Assembly: GCA_011773575.1 (NCBI GenBank)
Contig: WVXJ01000099.1
Coordinates: 16,138-24,785 of the forward strand
Direction of reading: 5' to 3'
Origin: Armatimonadota bacterium
GTDB taxonomy: Bacteria > Armatimonadota > Hebobacteria > Hebobacterales > WVXJ01
Length of the DNA: 8,648 nucleotides
In this document: positions 6,701 to 8,648 of the stretch, one piece after another
Position numbering within the stretch: position 1 is the stretch's first letter
How the letters are laid out: the number at the start of each line of letters is the position of its first letter
The notes under the pieces: model-generated
What the model was told of the DNA's origin: nothing
Seen by the model: the letters and a program-made list of their open reading frames with translations, nothing else
Databases searched by the model: none
Made by a program: the position numbers and the translations under genes

Positions 6701-7984
6701 CTGTATCCTGCTGAGGACGGATCCGTGTATGCGGCCACCGGTCCAAAAGCCAGGATCTACCGCGTCTTTCCTGATGTCAGCGCGGCCACCGTCTGGGACG
6801 CCAAAATGGGCAATGTCGTCGCCCTGAGCGGAAGCGGCGGCAGTCTCAGCGCTTCTGTGGCGGAAGCCGGACAGGTCATCAACTTGGATCTGAAGGGCGC
6901 CGCGGAAGGCAAATTCGTTTCCGCGGTGCTGGACGCAACAGGTCCCGCCAACTGGGGGCAGATTCGCTGGCAGGCTCATCTGCCGGAGGAAGCTTCTCTC
7001 ATGCTGGAGACACGATCCGGCGGCACCGCATTTCCGGATTCGACGTGGAGCGATTGGTCTGCGGTCTACACAAACCCAAGAGGCGAAAACATCACCAGCC
7101 CGCCGGCGCGCTATCTGCAATATCGAGCCACTCTCAAGTCAACCGGCGCGGCTCGACCCGCGCTGAGAGAGACCGATATCTTCTATCTGACCATGAATCG
7201 TTCGCCGGAACTGAAACTCCTTGCTCCGACACAAGCGCCGGTGTGGTCGGGCAAGAAGAGTATCAAATGGTCGGCGACCGACCCGGATAAGGACTCTCTC
7301 ACTTATGAGGTCTTTTACTCTGCCGATTCCGGAAAGACCTGGGTGGAGATAAAGGAGCCGGTGAAGAAAGCGGCAGACAAAGAGGACAAAGAAGTTGCGC
7401 CGAGCGAAGACGCAAAGGAGAATGCGAAGGAACCCTCCGAACTGGATGAGGAGATTGCCGCGGCCATAGACGAGAAAGGGCATGTCAGCAAAGAGGAAAT
7501 GGAGCAACTTTCGTCAGCCTCTTCCAAGCCAGAGTCGAAAAAGAAGCCCGCGCCTCCTACCAAGGCCACCAGCATGAGTTGGGACACCACCAAGGTATCT
7601 GATGACATATACATCATCAAGGTAGTGGCGAGTGACCGCCAATCCAGCCCCAGGGATGCTCTAAGCGATGAAAGAATCTCGGAGCCTTTCCGAGTTGACA
7701 ATACGCCTCCGTTAATCGTGCTCGACAAGAGAGAGACTGACGCGCCGCCACCTTCCGAAGTCACCGTTGCGGACGGTGGGACATACGTGGCCAGCGCGCA
7801 ATATCGTGTTGACGAGGAGGAATGGAAAGGCGCCTATTGCAAGGACGGAATCTACGACAGCCAGAAGGAAATCGTGCTCATAGATGTTGCCGACCTGCCC
7901 GAAGGCAAACACACTCTGGAAGTGCTCGCCCGCGACGGGATAGGTAATGAGGCCACCAATCAGGTGAAGTACAAGAAGTCCTAG
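3740..7984 (+). CDS. Large exported SpoIVB-like (S55) serine peptidase with beta-propeller and Ig-like domains
   Basis: The 1414-residue protein begins with a signal peptide (cleavage near AHA, residues 24-28) and has no later membrane anchor, so it is probably periplasmic or secreted. Residues about 35-360 form an S55 peptidase: GMSGSPIYINGKLVGA (102-117, predicted nucleophile S104) and GTVTHVNNGRVLAMGHPF (275-292, predicted His H290). The Ser half precedes the His half, the reverse of SpoIVB, and the SpoIVB Asp position is S89. No SpoIVB-like PDZ domain is visible. Residues about 480-640 look beta-sandwich-like; 674-727 is extremely Asp/Glu-rich; 786-1050 holds seven propeller repeats of about 41 residues. 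Residues about 1060-1155 (WSDWSAV, RYLQYRATL) resemble a carbohydrate-binding or discoidin-type sandwich. An Ig-like domain from about 1155 to 1325 is interrupted by a Lys/Glu-rich insert at 1206-1275, and a last Ig-like domain covers 1326-1414. SpoIVB itself controls sigma-K activation; here a role in processing or sensing envelope proteins is inference. Confidence 0.93.
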   Translation: MRIRVLALSIIALYAVLAWHGDTAHAAAQTSPIISPTEILTPDKIKTGMTGYGLTVFKGNKIERFGVSVMGILRGWEFDADMILIRITSGPVVTRGWGVIDGMSGSPIYINGKLVGALAFGWLFSKEPIAGVTPIHQMVEDFSPAAGISPLAAGTALATVSQAKAQEGATLLPNDGPIRIGDRLIERARIQYGGIVSAEPSDSHTMMLRPLSTPIMVSGLGPSAMSALGKILEPHGLIAVPGGGKAPMRLSHTPRPGDAIGIQLVGGDIDLTAIGTVTHVNNGRVLAMGHPFMGTGPVDLPMVNAHIHGVMSSQYSSFKIGSSGQEMVGRWTQDRAWSVGGVLGEKAQTFPATFDMWDRDSGLHKSYSAVFGRHRTLTPRLASLSVNSAIESIAPSDEGTLRTELEVAAKGLPTLKRRNVYSRPARTMGGFLSMLLGAWGAASPSDELALLLNTLEDNPFGSVPPERISLRAEWVKERLAANIEQVRARTKRVRPGDKVEVEILIKPWGKPQERRVVEVEVPRNAPPGRLRVGIGGGLDARMLKSRLQIADPYADNLAQQWEILAREEKNDDLVVEVALRTSGVELKGKQLHSLPRVVSEVIGSANLSGVRRIRDHRGKRMDMPYVLSGGEVLTFTVETDEKEKAGRGPAVGPPSAEGPPEGVLRGLLGAEAEMAHIIRGEMLEDEDEMDADESDMAAPEMPSWEEIEELEDEDADMISLEEPEKEPKTKGILRGPRVWKQTTQKDFAEGKTFGTAINSSGEIDLAPTAQVLHSTEDGLLWAQAVDGEGNTYVGSWIDGTVKKVSEDGTVSMVFESPDIAILSIAVDGSGNIYAGSAPSGIIHKITPEGKTSELCRLPAPYIWALLVNEEEGIFAATGPDGKLFRVSPEGNAELILQAPDRHVIALGATADKTLYAATYPKGKVYRVKGDEIEPFYETVGGVTALSLAVDAAGNLFVGTSPSGRIIRVDPQGKPRLFYKSKDRHVFALYPAEDGSVYAATGPKARIYRVFPDVSAATVWDAKMGNVVALSGSGGSLSASVAEAGQVINLDLKGAAEGKFVSAVLDATGPANWGQIRWQAHLPEEASLMLETRSGGTAFPDSTWSDWSAVYTNPRGENITSPPARYLQYRATLKSTGAARPALRETDIFYLTMNRSPELKLLAPTQAPVWSGKKSIKWSATDPDKDSLTYEVFYSADSGKTWVEIKEPVKKAADKEDKEVAPSEDAKENAKEPSELDEEIAAAIDEKGHVSKEEMEQLSSASSKPESKKKPAPPTKATSMSWDTTKVSDDIYIIKVVASDRQSSPRDALSDERISEPFRVDNTPPLIVLDKRETDAPPPSEVTVADGGTYVASAQYRVDEEEWKGAYCKDGIYDSQKEIVLIDVADLPEGKHTLEVLARDGIGNEATNQVKYKKS
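5759..5920 (+). other. Coding segment for an extremely acidic linker in the S55 protein
   Basis: Residues about 674-727 are dominated by Glu and Asp with scattered Met, including EDEDEMDADESD and EEIEELEDEDAD. The segment joins the peptidase half to the propeller half. It is flanked by two similar short motifs, GVLRG (662-666) on the left and GILRG (731-735) on the right, with a related IIRG at 677-680. It is probably disordered and may bind divalent cations or act as a spacer; both ideas are inference. Confidence 0.7.
6098..6889 (+). repeat. Seven beta-propeller repeats encoded within the S55 protein gene
   Basis: The encoded residues 787-1050 repeat with a period of 40-41 residues. Each unit has the pattern G-x-[LIV]-[YF]-[AV]-[GA]-[TS]-x2-[SD]-G-x-[LIV]-x-[RK]-[VI], starting near residues 787, 828, 870, 911, 951, 992 and 1032. 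Examples are GNIYAGSAPSGIIHKI and GNLFVGTSPSGRIIRV. The seventh (GSLSASVAEAGQVINL) is degenerate, as closing blades often are. This fits a seven-bladed propeller of the NHL/Vgb/SMP-30 type, normally a ligand- or protein-binding scaffold. Repetition is at the protein level; the DNA copies have diverged. Confidence 0.85.
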
Positions 7985-8079
7985 GAGACTGCTAACCCTC
8001 GCAGCTGGTGCTTATTGTTCGATAAGAGTCGGCTTGTTTCCGACTTGGGCAAAAGGTCCTCGGCTCCGAAACTGCAGTT
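7985..8079 (+). other. Intergenic region before the DUF1638 gene
   Basis: This 95-nt gap contains a short inverted repeat, AGTCGG 8027-8032 and CCGACT 8040-8045, around a 7-nt loop. No T-run follows, so it is not a convincing intrinsic terminator; it may be a leader hairpin or chance. I see no clear promoter and no good Shine-Dalgarno close to ATG 8080; the nearest purine run, AAAAGG, is about 25 nt away. Confidence 0.35.
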
Positions 8080-8648
8080 ATGGCCAAACACTACCTCATC
8101 TGTTGTGAAATCATTCGCCGCGAGATTGAGTATCTTCTCGGCCAGAAGAAGGCAGATCATTCTCGTTGGGCAGGAGCTTGCCTCCTGCCCTCGCAAATCT
8201 GTTTCCTCCGCAAGGGCTATCATGAGAACCCGGCGCAACTGAGAGAAGAGGTGCAAAAGGCGATTGACGCCGCTCCAGCCGATGTCGAGGTCGTTCTCAC
8301 AGGTTACGGCCTTTGCGGCAAAGGTCTGGAGGGCGTGAAAGCGCGAAATGTCCCGCTCATCATCCCTCGGGTGCATGACTGCATCTCCCTGCTAATGGGC
8401 TCAGCGAAAGCCTATGAACAACATTTCAATGCTAATCCCGGGACCTATTACTACTCCCCCGGCTGGGTGGAATGGGGCAAAGACGCAGTAGAGCGGACGC
8501 CGTCTGAAGGATGCGGACTGGGCAAATCCTTCGAGGAATATGCCGCCAAATACGGCGAAGAGAACGCCCGCTACCTGGTGGAATTGGAGTCGACCTGGGC
8601 AACCAACTACACTCAGGCGGTTTACATTGACACCGGCATTCCCGATGA
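8080..8648 (+). CDS. DUF1638 family protein (3' end beyond window)
   Basis: Frame 1 is open from ATG 8080 to the right edge (189 codons). It is the first possible start after an in-frame TAA at 8023-8025. The product carries DUF1638 hallmarks as I remember them: GYGLCGKGLEGV at 75-86, IIPRVHDCISLLMGS at 94-108, YYYSPGWVEWGKD at 123-135 and a C-terminal FEEYAAKYGEENARYL (151-166). Conserved C79, H99 and C101 suggest a metal or cofactor site, which is inference. The biochemical function is not established to my knowledge; relatives are often seen near corrinoid methyltransferase genes in methanogens and anaerobes, so the genes to the right would be informative. It has no obvious Shine-Dalgarno. 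Residues about 26-38 (encoding a perfect hairpin) look like a small insertion compared with my recollection of the family. No signal peptide is visible, so it is presumably cytoplasmic. Confidence 0.85.
   Translation, partial: MAKHYLICCEIIRREIEYLLGQKKADHSRWAGACLLPSQICFLRKGYHENPAQLREEVQKAIDAAPADVEVVLTGYGLCGKGLEGVKARNVPLIIPRVHDCISLLMGSAKAYEQHFNANPGTYYYSPGWVEWGKDAVERTPSEGCGLGKSFEEYAAKYGEENARYLVELESTWATNYTQAVYIDTGIPD
8168..8190 (+). repeat. Perfect 9-bp inverted repeat inside the DUF1638 gene
   Basis: GGGCAGGAG and CTCCTGCCC are exact reverse complements separated by the 5-nt loop CTTGC. The stem has six GC pairs and three AT pairs, and would be the strongest local hairpin in the mRNA of this gene. 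It lies about 90 nt after the start codon. No T-run follows, so a terminator is unlikely. Confidence 0.6.

Noticed and set aside
6185..7120. Long open frame of 311 codons on the - strand
   Set aside because: It lies wholly opposite the propeller-encoding region, whose + strand frame has regular 41-residue repeats. The antisense product shows no family motif and is a by-product of GC-rich codon use.
7466..7501. EF-hand-like loop in the charged insert (IDEKGHVSKEEMEQL)
   Set aside because: Only one liganding Asp precedes the Gly and the D-x-D-x-[DN]-G spacing is not met; it is better explained as charged low complexity.
8026..8046. Intrinsic terminator after the S55 gene
   Set aside because: The AGTCGG/CCGACT stem is only 6 bp (7 with a G-U pair) and is not followed by a T-run, so it is listed only as an inverted repeat in the gap.
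8015..8242. 75-codon + strand frame starting at TTG 8015
   Set aside because: It overlaps the DUF1638 gene in another frame, has no Shine-Dalgarno and no family features, while the frame from 8080 carries conserved motifs.
7981..8376. 131-codon - strand frame covering the gap after the S55 gene
   Set aside because: It extends into the DUF1638 coding region antisense and resembles no known protein; no ribosome-binding site is evident.
1..8648. tRNA, rRNA, CRISPR arrays, insertion sequences
   Set aside because: No direct-repeat arrays, transposase motifs or RNA-gene landmarks were seen; the window is almost filled by six coding genes.

Overview
This 8.6-kb window carries six genes on the + strand and none that I can support on the - strand. 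The DNA is moderately GC-rich, coding density is high, most starts have purine-rich Shine-Dalgarno sequences, and three genes encode exported proteins. This suggests a bacterium with a substantial secretome, probably from a poorly cultured lineage. I cannot assign a phylum, and nothing else in the window points to sporulation even though the largest protein has a SpoIVB-type peptidase domain.

Layout. (1) Positions 1-1669: the tail of an unidentified gene, then aroQ (type II 3-dehydroquinate dehydratase), then an M24-family Xaa-Pro aminopeptidase. They are linked by ATGA and GTGA stop/start overlaps, so this is a translationally coupled housekeeping operon. In many bacteria an aroQ-pepP pair is followed by efp; here it is not. 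(2) Positions 1685-3608: two tandem genes, 15 and 10 nt after their predecessors, encode exported proteins of 315 and 321 residues. They are clearly diverged paralogues with no function I can name. (3) Positions 3609-3739: the first sizeable non-coding gap, a likely promoter/leader. (4) Positions 3740-7984: one gene for a 1414-residue exported protein with a SpoIVB-like (S55) serine peptidase domain, a beta-sandwich region, a very acidic linker, a seven-repeat beta-propeller and at least three C-terminal beta-sandwich/Ig-like regions. (5) Positions 8080-8648: the start of a DUF1638 gene that runs off the right edge.

The most interesting object is the S55 protein. Compared with SpoIVB as I recall it, the two halves of the peptidase domain are in swapped order: the Ser motif (GMSGSP) lies near the N-terminus and the His motif (MGHPF) about 186 residues later. 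This looks like a circular permutation. The position of the SpoIVB catalytic Asp is Ser here. The exported paralogue pair next to it may belong to the same envelope process, but only gene order supports that. The aroQ and pepP genes act in the cytoplasm (aromatic amino acid synthesis and peptide turnover) and probably have no mechanistic link to the exported proteins.
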